Source: Exophiala sp. HKRS030
Taxonomy: Eukaryota > Ascomycota > Eurotiomycetes > Chaetothyriales > Herpotrichiellaceae
DNA length: 64,000 nucleotides
Assembly: GCA_023897205.1 (NCBI GenBank)
Contig: JAHWDD010000002.1
Location: forward strand, 4,960,001 to 5,024,000
Direction of reading: 5' to 3'
Positions 32,142-43,276 of the stretch are shown one piece after another. Positions within the stretch are counted from its first letter, which is position 1. Each line of letters starts with the position of its first letter. The position numbers and the translations under genes were made by a program. A model generated the notes under the pieces. The model was not told the DNA's origin and made no database searches. It worked only from the letters and a program-made list of their open reading frames with translations.

Positions 32142-35100
32142 TCAGAATATTCCAAAATCTGCAGGATCAAATTCTGCGTCCATGTCGAACTCGGCGTCCG
32201 CAGATCTCTTCTTCATCTGCTGCAGGGGGCAATATTTTCCTGCTCGTCAAACTCGTTCATCACATCCCTCATGATCGGTCGTTTGTCCAGCAACCTCTGC
32301 ACGTCGAGAACTTTGTTGCCTTGTACGACTTTCTTGGGCATTTTGAACGGTGCATGGACGCCTGTTGCTGCATTCTTTCGAGGACTATGACTTGTGTTGC
32401 CGCTTGATCTTTCCAACGGCCGCTTCGTGCTTTTGGATATCTGCTGAGAATTCTGTGGTGTTCCCGCGGTTTCTAAGCCTTTCTCCACCGCCACGCTAAA
32501 TTGTGTTGGGTTTGTAGTATGTTGAACGGTATCGAAAGGATGGCAATCCACAGCGGAAGCAGGAAGGTCCATGATCCAACCTTTGCCGTCCATTAGTTTT
32601 GTCAAGCCTTGTAGGATAGGTACACCACTGCCTTCCAGTGTAGACTTGCTACCCAAAATCAATAGCTTGCTCCTTGCTCTCGTAACTGCAACATTGACTC
32701 GCCGCCAATCTTTCAGCAAATCTCCAACATGATTATTATCGTTGCTTCTCACACAGCTGAGGATTATGACTTCTTTGTCACGTCCCTGATACTTGTCTGC
32801 GGTGTGCATTTCAACATCACTTGCAGCGACAGATCCCACCATAGACTTGACATCAGCTCTTAAAAGCGCGAGCTGAGAGCGATAGAAGGTAATGACACCT
32901 ATCGTTTGCGCCGGTATGCCACAATGAATCAAGGCGGTGACAAGTTGAGCAGTGAGCGTTGACTCGGTGGAGTTGGTGACACGAGCACCTGCAGCTACTT
33001 CTCTTGCGATGCCAGCTGGACCCAAACTATCAGTGTTGAGGAACAAACATCTCGTGGTAGGTGCAAGCGCCTTTCGGAGCCAACAAGCAGCACTGAAAGT
33101 ACAAATGGTCGCAGTGGCATGATCAGAGGTTTGCTGAGGCAGTGAGGACGCAGTGAAATGATGAGTCGCAAGTCCAGCATCGAGGTGCGGGACGTTGAGC
33201 AATCTATTTGCCACGGCTTCATTGCCACATTTGATCCTGCCGGAATAGACGAGTTCCCTCGATAGAAGCATGATGTCCTCAGCCATTCTGTACTGATGCT
33301 CAAGATTGACAACAGAGTCCGGCTGAGCATCAGAAAGCAGCTTGAACAGACTGACATCCAATCCACCCTCTTGAGCATCTTTGTTTTGCACCAGAGGCGG
33401 CAACTGGTAATGATCTCCAACCAGAATGAAAGTTCTCGCCATTCGTATCGGCCCCAGGCAGACTGGAAGGGTGATTTGAGATGCTTCATCCACTATACAA
33501 TAATCAAAGGTTCGAGCGTTGAAGATGCCATGATTGACGCCCAAACAAGTTGTTGCAACCACTTGACTTCCATGCCACGCTTCTTCAAGTTCTTCGATGG
33601 ATCTTTTGGGTATACCTGAGATGTTGGCAAAAGACTTGACATCAGGATGGACTTTGTTGATGGCCCCGATTCGGAAAATTGGGATCTTGTCATCTTTGAT
33701 CTTCAATAAGATGTTGTCGACAGCTGTATGAGTATAAGATGCCAGAAGAACAGACTTGCCCTGTGAAACGAGGGCTCTGATGATGTGTGCGATAGTTGTT
33801 GTCTTTCCAGTCCCGGGCATTCCTAAGACCAAGGCATAGTCTTTTGCACTCATGACCTTCTCAATTGCTCTCCGTTGGTCCACATTCAAGTTTTGTTGCG
33901 AGGCAGGACCATTCAACACATACGCTGTTGAGGACACCTTGAATTCTGGTGCTTTGTGCTCTATAATCAGTTGTCTGAGCTCTCGAGCTCTCCAAAGATC
34001 CTTTTCCATGATGCGCAAAAGGTTATTGCGAGCTGTGGCCATGCCATTGGCGAATTCGTCTTTGTCAATGCGATACAAAGTCGGCGTATCGATATCTTCG
34101 CCTCCGTTGAAACTGAAATTGCTCCCCTGCCTGATGGTACCGCTGAAAACCTGGTTCGTGTCTCGGTCAAAACCATTTCTTCTTCGTCGAGCATACTGCA
34201 ATCGTCGATCGACGGTGACCGTCACTCTGTTAGGACGAACATTGGTCACATATCCCGCGGCAAAGTTGAAGTGACCCTCCTCATCAGAAATGACAATCGG
34301 TTCACCAATCGTAATCTGCGAATCCAAGAATGAAAAGCCAGGTCGAGGTCCATGTTTCACAAAAGTGTATTCGAACCTGTTAATTTTCGAATTCTCATGG
34401 TTCTCAACCACAGACCCCGGCAATATCATAACTTCGGAAAAACACCGGCCGACAGCTTCGCGTTCAGAACTCAGCATAGTCCATAGCTCTCTGCGAAACT
34501 TCATAGTGTCTCGTTCTTCTTTCGTGAGAAGCTCATCCCATTTCTTGAAAAAGGTTTGGTGGTCCGGAGAAAGGTGATTAACCATTTCATTGAACTTCTC
34601 TCCAAGACCACTCGTGTTTCCATCACCATTCTCGGAAAGTTTGTGATAGGTGAAGCAGGCCGCTTTCGAGTAGCAAGACTTGCACAGATGTTCCTTCTTT
34701 ATCATAGGAGGTAAGGCAAGCTTGTCATGTACATAACAAGCCAATTCATTCCGCTCAATGACCATATGGCGAAGCTCATTCCGAATACCCTCGACACGAA
34801 ATGTTTTGGAGGTTTCCATATAATACAGAATTCCACACGTCACATTGATGTCGTACCTGTCTGTCAGCAGTAGAGTGTACAAAGCTGTCTGCACGCGATG
34901 TTGTTCGACGTTGTCCTTCTTACCGGTCTTCAGTTCAAACGGAACGATCAGTGTACGCGGGGTTGATTCTCCAGGTAACTTCATTTGAGCTTGGACTGTT
35001 GCATCAATATTTCCCTTCAAGCCATACATCGGTGACCAGATATGCTCTTCAAGCTCCATAACCTTGTTAATGCTGGCAGGAACTAGTACGCCATTGCGGT

Positions 35101-37321
35101 CACGTATGACAGAGTCACCGCTCAAATCCTGCCCCACAAAAACGCAAGCCCAAGCCATCATCTCTGGTGTCTTGCTCAGGAGGTATTCAGTTGCGTCTTG
35201 TACTCGGACCCCGATTTCGTAGAGAGACTCGAGATATGCTGGGAGAACAGAATTGATAATTTCCCGGAAAGATTGAGCATCCCAGCGATCAAGCAGAAGG
35301 GCTTGACCGAAGACTTCATGAAGGATATGACCATATACCTGAGGCGGAGTTGCAACACTTGTAGCTTTGACTCTGTCCTGAAGAACGGCGCGGCGCATGC
35401 AAGTGAACGAGTCTCCCACAACAGTTGAAGAGATAAGGTGATCAGGATGGAGAATGATCATATTGGCAGCATCATCAACAATGCAAGTATAGCTTTTGTC
35501 GAATTTGCCGATGATATGGACATAAGAACCCTTGGTGCAACGGGTATCATACCAAGAATCGCGGAGGAGAACAACATAAAGCATGTTCGTCTTCTCGTCT
35601 TTGACGGAAAGCATCTGTGAGAGATCAGAGGAATATTCGTGAGGGAATGATGGAGTCATACTTTTTCAAAGCGTTTACGCCCAGGCGTGACCTCATATTC
35701 ACTTTGGAGAACATCGACGATGAGATAACGTTTTATGGCGCGATTATCCATTGAATTCTATATAGCCTATCAGCATATTCACTTGGTAGTTATCTTTCAA
35801 TACGAACATTTTCCGTAGTGTGGACTTGTGGATGTGAAGACTTAATCATCCCTGTTCGAACAGGTGTGTCTCCAGGACCGATAATGTTGTCCCACATATC
35901 GTCGTCATCATCAAATGCATCTTCGAACTCGTCCAAGGTTTCAAGCCGTGTAGCAGGCTGCTTTGCTGCTAAATCAGGTTTACCAAGTGTGGGGCCGGGC
36001 TGAGAGTCGTACTTCGAAACAAGGTCGATCATTCCATTCATCAAATCTTCATCATCTTCGTCATCAAATTCATTATCAATATCTTTTTTTGTTTGACTGG
36101 TTTTTTGGGGTGAATGCAAAGATCGCTTAGAGGAACACGGCGGTATGTTCAGAGGCTGTTTCACCATATCGCGTTCCTGCATGGCATGCCTTTGGCTATT
36201 CTGACCACTGTCTATGAAATGAAGATCCGTGCCCTTCGGATGGTTTTGCTCCGCCTTCTGCATTACTGCGGATTCAAGGCATTCAAAGGCTTCGAGATCA
36301 AGTCCATCATCGCTGAACTCGGATGACTCACAAGGATCATTTTGCTGACAAGACGCCCGTAATGGACTTAGCTGAGGTTGTCCCGCTTTACTTGGTGAGG
36401 TTCTGAAATTTGGTTGCAATCGAGATTTCGGCCGAGTTGGAGAATTGAGTGCTTGAGAATGTCTATCAGGAAGTGGTGAAGAACTAGACGGGCCTTCTTC
36501 CACACGAGGCGCTTTAGTGAGGCTCTGTTGGATTTTCTCAAGAAGTAAACCGACTTTGGTATTGTTTGACAGATCGTGCCGTAAGATATCCTTTCGCAAG
36601 GCGGCAAAGATCTCCTTTGTCCTTCCTTGGGCACCTTCGTTGGCCGCTACTCTCCTTCGCTTGGGCTTTGAGGTCGGCCATTCTGTACCACAACTGTGGG
36701 TTCTTCGAAGGCTCCCGTCCTTTCCAGTGGTGCTGGGCGTCTGTGGTGAAGAGGGCAATAGATATGAATATGCGGGAAGTACCGGTTCGGCTTGTCTTGC
36801 CTTGGAAGCATTTGCCGTGGAATATCGGTTCCATAAATCTTGCGTAGGATCATTGTTGGGGGTACGTAATGATCTCTGGAGGGCGTCGAGATTCAATGCC
36901 TCCTTTCGTGCAGAAAACTGATCAGATCTGCCTGCTTGTGACGATGCTGGAGAGGAGCTACGTGCTCGCTTCCTACTCTGCTGTGTCCCTCGAGCAGCCG
37001 AGGAATCATCAGAACTTTGAGGGTGTGTCTGCCAGAGAACATGGTCTTTTGGAGTTGCTGAGGGAGGAGGACAATTGAATGCATCTTCGGTGTTGGCTAT
37101 GAGATCTTCAATGGGAATCTTGACTGCGGGGTATGAGGAACAGCATTGTGAGAGATGCTAGGCCGGGGTGGTGAGTCGTGGGAGTTCGAAAGGGGAGCCG
37201 GTTCTTCCAAAGTTGTGTTTTCTTTGTCCAGTCCGTCATCCAGTAACTTTGCATCGAATTGGAAGGATTTCAGCTTTTTTCTCGATTGTGAAGAAATAGC
37301 AGCGAGAGGAACAGGCGGCAT
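32142..37321 (-). CDS. DNA2: DNA replication helicase/nuclease Dna2, two one-base breaks
   Basis: Dna2 is the nuclease-helicase that trims long Okazaki flaps and resects broken ends. Exons are 37321-35808, 35757-35662 and 35614-32142. Two one-base losses are inferred, at GGGG 37128-37131 and GGGGG 32225-32229 (+ strand). With one base added to each, every exon length is in phase and the protein is 1,694 residues. The N-terminus is long and disordered, with acidic tracts and IPIEDLIANTEDAF. KRYLIVDVLQSEYEVTPGRK opens the conserved part. The RecB-type nuclease has PFELKTGK near 760 and Fe-S cysteines (FTCMRR; CKSCYSKAAC). The SF1 helicase has GMPGTGKTTT near 1135, IVDEAS near 1244 and VAVTRARS near 1510. 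The restored tail ends in a short acidic peptide. Confidence 0.95.
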
Positions 37322-38231
37322 AGCGATAGAGGCTGGAGAATATGAGCCAGCATTGCCAAAAATTGCCAAAATGTCACAGTGTACGCAAGAGGCACAAAGT
37401 GATATATGATGAAAGTCCTGGCAGAGATAATGATCTAGACCAAAGTATGAAGATACCGTATACAGATGAGTAGACTGCGTGTGTTTTGATGGAAATGGAA
37501 TGAGCCAATCAGAGTGGCAATCGCGTCGGGGCAAAAAGACGCGTCGGAACTCATGAAATCACGTGTCAAGATAATCAATGTGAGATGCAAGATGACATCA
37601 ACTTCACCCTGAGCAGCACGGAGGCGACGAAGAGAGGGGCACAGGGGCCACCAACGACATACAGCCAATTATGGGCAATGGATCCAGTATTTTCGTGGTG
37701 TGGTTGTGTGGGTGTGTGGGCTTGTTACGTTCTGGTTTGGTGTGGCTCCTGAGAAAGCATAGCCTCAGAATCACTCGATGCCTAACTCGTATTTGGGATA
37801 TTTCAGGAGATCTTTCGTGCTGTGCTGAATATTGATGCTGCCTCAGCTCATCTCACTTTCAACAACGGGCCGCTGGACTTCCACCACACGTATGATTCTC
37901 TCATATGTTTCTTATACAAGTTTCCTTTTCTTTAAATCACATGGAGCCAGCTCATAACTCCGGATCTCTAGTTCGAGATGATCTCCTCCGACCGGCGACA
38001 ACGTGTACTGATTAAGAGCTTCCGAATCTTCACTGGCTGACGATAAACTCAAGCGCTGTTAATATTCTCTTTACTGAATATTGCCTTGGTGATGGATAAT
38101 CATGTGTAAGCTTGTCCTCACGCACACGGCGTTTCATCTGCCATCAACACCACGACTACATATCACCTGTTGAAATCCATTGACCGAACACGAACACCAT
38201 TGAAACGAACCTGCCGGTCAGGCTCCCAATC
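37322..38231. promoter_or_regulatory. Divergent promoter DNA2 / sirtuin with an MCB site
   Basis: A 910-bp head-to-head intergenic region. A perfect MluI cell-cycle box ACGCGT lies at 37539-37544, 218 bp upstream of the DNA2 ATG, with a related TCGCGT at 37521 and a CCAAT box near 37505. MBF-controlled G1/S transcription of DNA2 would fit known replication-gene control. ACGCGT also occurs elsewhere in this window by chance, so the site alone is weak. Confidence 0.45.
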
Positions 38232-39836
38232 ATGACTTCGTCCACAACTCAATCGCCAGTACGTGCTCGCGGTACAGACGGAGAGTCCAACGCATCTCGG
38301 TCACCATCCCGACCTTCACCAACAAAACTATTACGGCTCTATCAGCTAAGCACCGAAAGAGCTGCGTCATTGTCGCCTCGTCGAACCATGTCACCAGCCA
38401 AAGCTCAAACTCGACCACGACTAAATCAATTCTACACGTTCGATCATGCAGTGTCTCTACTCAAATCATCCAAGAACATCATCGTTCTGACTGGCGCTGG
38501 AATCTCGACTTCACTGGGCGTTCCAGATTTTCGGTCGAGTCATGGAGTCTACAGCTTACTTGATGGCTCCAAGTACAACGATCCACAGGAGCTTTTTCAT
38601 ATCGAAAACTTCAAAGAAGAACCGCAGGAATTCTTCAAGCAGGCAGCCAAAGTCTTCCCCAGCATGCAAGGTCTGGTGCCTACCGCAGGCACGGCGGCAG
38701 AAGACAAGTCGTTCGATTTCAAGTCGGTACCCAAGTATGGTCCGACTCACGCCTTCATTTCCATGCTAGAAGCAAAGGGTAAGCTGTTAACCAATTACAC
38801 CCAGAACATTGACGGTCTCGAGACGGCCGCTGGAGTATCATCGTCTAAATTGATCCAATGTCATGGCACGCTCTCCACCGCTTCCTGTATGAGCTGTGGC
38901 AAGCAAATCCCCGCCCGCAAATACATGCCGATCGTTTGCGCTGGCAAGATTCCCTTCTGCAAATGCTCTCAAGAACCCGAGCCCAAGAAAGCCGTTCGGA
39001 AGAAAATATCCCGGAGAGGACGCACGGGCCAGAAGAAACGCAAGTTCGACGACCTCGACACTTCAGACGACGAGAGTGACGGAGCGGGATTTCCCAAAGG
39101 TCTGCTAAAACCAGACATGACCTTCTTCGGAGAGCATGTAGATCCCACCTATGCACCACGACTTGACCTAGACAAGAACCATGTCGACCTGCTGATCATC
39201 ATCGGCACATCACTCAAAGTTGCCCCTGTCAATCAGATGCTTCTGAAAGTCCCACCGGCGGTTCCTCAGATCTGGATCAGCAAGGAAAGATGTACACGGG
39301 AAGGAGTCAAAGTCGACATCGAACTGCTAGGCGAATGCGATCTCATCATCGAAGAACTCTGTTGCCGCGCAGGTTGGGCGTCCGCGCTCGAGGAGAGGAA
39401 ATGGACTGCGGAAAAGGCAAAACCCAAAAAGCTGGCCGAGAAGGACAGCAATCTGAGCCTGAAATCCAATCCTAAACCCGGGAGCACAAAATCCAGAACA
39501 TCGTCTCCCGTCAAGAGGGAAAAGATAGAAAAGCCTGAAAAACCTGACAAGATTGACAAGACAGAACAAGCACTCGAAATGCGGCTCAAGATCAATGACA
39601 ACCCGGGCGTCAAAGTCAAAATCCCACCGACCATCAAAATCAACGACCAAGCTGTACAAGAGGAACCAGAGAATCGAGAAGCAGATACCAAACCCGCACG
39701 GCAATCGGAGGATCCGCCAAAAGAGGTCAAGGACGAGATTTCTGCTTCTGCTTCTTCTTCCTCTTCCTCCTCTAGGATAATCATCGAGCTCGAAGAAGGA
39801 ACACGGTCGAGATGGTACATCCGGCGCAAGAAATGA
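38232..39836 (+). CDS. Sir2/Hst1-type NAD-dependent histone deacetylase
   Basis: A class I sirtuin of 534 residues, single exon, ATG at 38232. GAGISTSLGVPDFRSSHG (residues 88-105) binds NAD, TQNIDGLE and QCHGTLS hold the active-site Asn, Asp and His, and TFFGEHV and IIIGTSLKVAPVN complete the Rossmann core. The STSLG form is that of Sir2/Hst1. The zinc module has CMSC, then FCKC: the second pair is spaced CxC where CxxC is usual. Between zinc module and core sits an insertion rich in Lys/Arg then Asp/Glu (KKISRRGRTGQKKRK), a likely bipartite nuclear signal. A long Lys/Pro/Glu-rich C-terminal tail follows. It is nuclear and probably acts in silencing or rDNA stability (family knowledge). Confidence 0.92.
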   Translation: MTSSTTQSPVRARGTDGESNASRSPSRPSPTKLLRLYQLSTERAASLSPRRTMSPAKAQTRPRLNQFYTFDHAVSLLKSSKNIIVLTGAGISTSLGVPDFRSSHGVYSLLDGSKYNDPQELFHIENFKEEPQEFFKQAAKVFPSMQGLVPTAGTAAEDKSFDFKSVPKYGPTHAFISMLEAKGKLLTNYTQNIDGLETAAGVSSSKLIQCHGTLSTASCMSCGKQIPARKYMPIVCAGKIPFCKCSQEPEPKKAVRKKISRRGRTGQKKRKFDDLDTSDDESDGAGFPKGLLKPDMTFFGEHVDPTYAPRLDLDKNHVDLLIIIGTSLKVAPVNQMLLKVPPAVPQIWISKERCTREGVKVDIELLGECDLIIEELCCRAGWASALEERKWTAEKAKPKKLAEKDSNLSLKSNPKPGSTKSRTSSPVKREKIEKPEKPDKIDKTEQALEMRLKINDNPGVKVKIPPTIKINDQAVQEEPENREADTKPARQSEDPPKEVKDEISASASSSSSSSRIIIELEEGTRSRWYIRRKK

Positions 39837-40739
39837 GTGCAACGCGACCACCGACACCAACGGCCTTGCAATACTAACTTGAGATCGGATGTGACCAGTG
39901 CCAGACATAAAAAAAGCATTGGGGCAACATCCCATCTCTATCAACACCAACACCAACACGTGTGTGTCTCTTCACGATCAACGATCAACGATCAACACCA
40001 ACACCAACACGTGTGTGTCTCTTCACGATCAACGATCAACGATCAACGATCAACGATCAACGATCAACGACGACTCGGCGCTCCAAGGCCCTTCCTTCAT
40101 GTCGATCCACGGCATGTCCCAAACCCTCTGCCTGTGAACCTCCAAGTCATGCCAGCCATGACTACTAGTTAGTTAAGAGTTCACACTCACGCTTCACGCA
40201 GATGCGGAACAGAGCAGAGCAGAGCAGACGCAGGGAACTCAATACTTTTTTGGTCTTCTTCTTCTCAAAAAGAACGCTTATCACCGTATGGACTTGGGAC
40301 AATTGGGAATTGGGAATTGGGAATGGTTGTCGAGGGGTTGGAATCATCGAGACGCCGGACATGAGACATGAGACATGTTGATGGGTCAGAATTTGCCAGA
40401 GTTATGAGAGTCATGATGGATGGATGGAGATTTGATGAGTGACGGACGAGTTGATGGTTTGAAATTTATTGTCAGGGTTTTTGGTGGTTCTGTTCTGTGT
40501 ATCTATGTACGGACGTCTGTTGGTTTCATATCTGTCTTCCCTCTGAAGAAGGCACGTCGATGGAAAAATAGCCAGCCATTCTATGCCACGGTTCTCCCGC
40601 GCGGAGAAACGAAAATCGGTTCGATAATATGTTTCCATAGGGTAAAATCAATATCCAAATCGGCCCTTGGTTCTGCTCCCCTCTCAATGCCTCCTGACCC
40701 AGACGCCATTGCTCCTCGTCTATATCTGGACAACAGCCA
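39837..40739. other. Tail-to-tail intergenic region
   Basis: Some 900 bases lie between the sirtuin and carrier stops. The stretch contains the 39941-40071 minisatellite, a triplicated GGGAATT word near 40310 and AT-rich 3' flanks. No gene is supported. Confidence 0.4.
39941..40071. repeat. Compound minisatellite: 51-bp unit x2 plus 7-bp array
   Basis: A 51-bp unit starting TCAACACCAACACCAACACG occurs at 39941 and again at 39992. Each unit contains one CACGTG E-box palindrome, and each ends in tandem ATCAACG heptamers: three in the first copy, six in the second. The 51-bp period is a multiple of three, but no protein is supported here. Slippage at the heptamers probably drives copy change. 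Confidence 0.9.
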
Positions 40740-41893
40740 CTACTCTACGGGTTTGGCACCCATCTTCCTGAACCAATCCATGACACCGGTGTAAACGACC
40801 AACAGCACACCACCACCGGGACCCAATCTCAGAACCTTGGGAATGAAACCCTTGTACAAAGCACCGAAGCCTTCCTCCTTCATAATAGTTCCTAGGCCGG
40901 GCCAGGCCCAGTTATACTTTGGTGTTACCCCAGGAACCTTGGAAGTATTCTGAATTCTTGATTTGACGACATCCATAGGGGTATTCAAAACGGTACCGAC
41001 AGTTCCACCGATGGCTCCGGACGCGAAATCCGTCAGCATTGCGCCTGACGGGTTTTCCTTCTTGTTGACTGATGGGAGTAAAGACTTGACCTGGAAAATG
41101 CAGCCGAAATAACCAGCGTTCCAGAGGATGTGTCGCCACAATGTAGATTCAAGGCCATTGTATAAAGCCAGAGGACCTTCAGACTTGATGGTTTTGACCA
41201 CAACATCCACCATACCATTGTACTTGCCGGCAGAGGCACGATCTTGTAACCTGATCTTGACGAGTTCGAAAGGGACGACAACAAAAGCTTCGGTGGCACC
41301 CGCGGTAGCACCTGTGAGGATGGCCAGAGGTTGAGTGGGTTTGTCGACGTTAAATAAACGACGGTAAAAGATACCCCAGGAATCATTTGCAGCGAATTTG
41401 GTGGCTCGTTTGGGGGCTTCCATCAGGATCGGAGCGGTGATGCCGCGGTACAGGCGAGCTGGTCCTTCATTCTTGACGATCTTGCGAAAGCAGTCAAGCA
41501 TGCCAGTGTAGTGATCTTGTCCAGGGACGGCGACTTTGCCTTGCAGCTGACTGTCATGGGGGTTAGCATGTCAGACTTGTGATCTTGTGCGATAGGGGGC
41601 CTGGAGGAACGATGGTTTCGGATGGGGAAGACGTACACTCGCGTTTTGACGACATCTAGAGGATACCTAGAGTAGGCGAGGGATTAGCGATTGCGTTATG
41701 AGGTTGATATGGTTGGTTATGATTGTATGCTGCCGATGTTTCTTACATGAGTAAAATCTAGTAGAAAGAGCAGTGAGCGTGGGTCTCTTTGGTTGCGAGA
41801 TGATCGCGGATACTTTTCTTGACATACCTCTGACACACCGGCGATGGCACCCGCCCCGAACTGGTAGATAAAAGGTAGAGGTTTTTCTGCCAT
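40740..41893 (-). CDS. Mitochondrial 2-oxodicarboxylate carrier (Odc-type)
   Basis: An inner-membrane carrier exchanging 2-oxoadipate and 2-oxoglutarate, linking mitochondrial and cytosolic lysine and glutamate metabolism. It has 305 residues in four exons: 41893-41828, 41757-41747, 41666-41637 and 41550-40740. Exon 2 is only 11 bases and exon 3 only 30. All junctions are GT..AG and the total is in phase, reading GVSE-ILLM-YPLDVVKTRV-QLQGK, which is family sequence. Three carrier signatures are present: YPLDVVKTRV, VPFELVKIRLQDR and TPMDVVKSRIQN. The start is the ATG at 41893. Odc1 and Odc2 cannot be told apart here. The two tiny exons make mis-annotation likely. Confidence 0.93.
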
Positions 41894-43276
41894 CTTGTCG
41901 ATGCTTTGTAACTCTGTGCGCGATCCGATGGTGATAGAGAAGGTGGTGCAGGAGATGTCTTTATGGCGTGTGACAATGGAGTTCCAGATCTGAAGGGGAC
42001 CAACAACAAGAGAAGCGAGCAGGACGGTAATCAAAATGCCGTCAACAGATGTCACAAATCAAGACGAGGGCCTGCGGGACTTTGACGAAGGACTGAAGCA
42101 AAGACAACAGAACTGTGAAAAAGAAAAATAATTGCAGTTGGAGTTGGGGACAGTGCCGGAAATGGGGATGTGGATGGGGATGGGGATGGATGGATGTCGA
42201 CATGCAAGCAAACCACTCCGTACCTTAGTTAACGGACCAGTGGGAGTTGGTAAGCCTGGCTTGGGTCGTCAGGTACCAAGCTCCCTTAGGCTTTAGGGAG
42301 AGTACATTATGCCTGCGCGGAGTAGGTAGGGTCTAGATCAACTAGTCAATAGATAGCTACTCCGTACATGCTAGGTTAGTAGCTTGTAGGTAAAATTATT
42401 GCTTATCCCCCATAATCCCTTATCAGGCCTCACCTGTAGCTTGTAGGCGGTTGGGGACTCCAAATCTCCACAACTTCGGCCTGCCTGGCACCTACCTAGC
42501 AAGTGGGCAGTACCTGGAACCTGTCTTCCGAGCGGCTGTCGCGAGTTGTGGCCATTACTTGGAAAGAGGTACTTCAGGTACCTAAAGTCCCCCAATGCAC
42601 GCCCATTATCTAAGGACTTTGCACAAAGATATTTAGGTCACGCAAGTACATCAATACTACCGAGTACTTGATTCGGAGTACTCCGCTGTCCACATAAGAA
42701 TTCATCCGCACACGCACACGCACACCACACGTGCCCACTTGGTACCCCCACGTCTTTACTCTACTCCTCCTCCACAAGTATGTACTTGAGACTAATGTTA
42801 ACTTTATATCATCAAATGCTGTTCAACTAAAACAAAATGCTGCCTAGCAGTCTACCTACAATACAATTCTCTTCAAGAAGCATCGGTATGAAAAGCAGAG
42901 ATTAGAGGGGGGAAACAAGGGGTATCAATCAGAGCGCAAAGAACGTCAAGGTGCGTCCCTGGTCAGTCGCCACCACTCCGAATAACATAGAACAAAAACA
43001 CCCCGGCACAACAACAAAACCGCATGAGCTCCTCGAAGAGCATGAACCTTGTCAAACATCTCTCCCCTTGCTCATGCTTTCTCTCAATGTCCACATCGCT
43101 ATCGCTGTATCATAATGCATCCACGTTTCCGCGCAAATCGAAGCTAATATCTGACGCACAAAGCAAATGAATATTGTACTCGTGGGAACCTGTTAGTTAT
43201 TGTTCCTGCCCGTGTTTGTCAATGTTGAAAGATCTCCAGGTCAAGGACGCAATTGACCATCCACTTCATTTCGTCA
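41894..43276. other. Intergenic region
   Basis: Upstream DNA of the carrier and 3' flank of the bHLH gene. No gene is seen. From 42220 to 42660 the words GGTAC, TACCT and CTCCGTAC recur far more often than expected, as they do again near 49150-49400. Confidence 0.4.

Noticed and set aside
37110..37230. An intron explaining the Dna2 N-terminal frame change
   Set aside because: CCCCGCAG resembles an acceptor, but no donor of the needed phase lies within reach. One added C gives natural sequence and exact exon length.
38232..39836. Hst3/Hst4-type assignment of the sirtuin
   Set aside because: The STSLGVPDFRS form and the PQELF region match Sir2/Hst1 rather than the Hst3/4 pattern.
39837..40172. 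Repeat-encoded protein over the minisatellite
   Set aside because: The frame is open only because the 51-bp unit is a multiple of three, and it lacks flanking coding signal.
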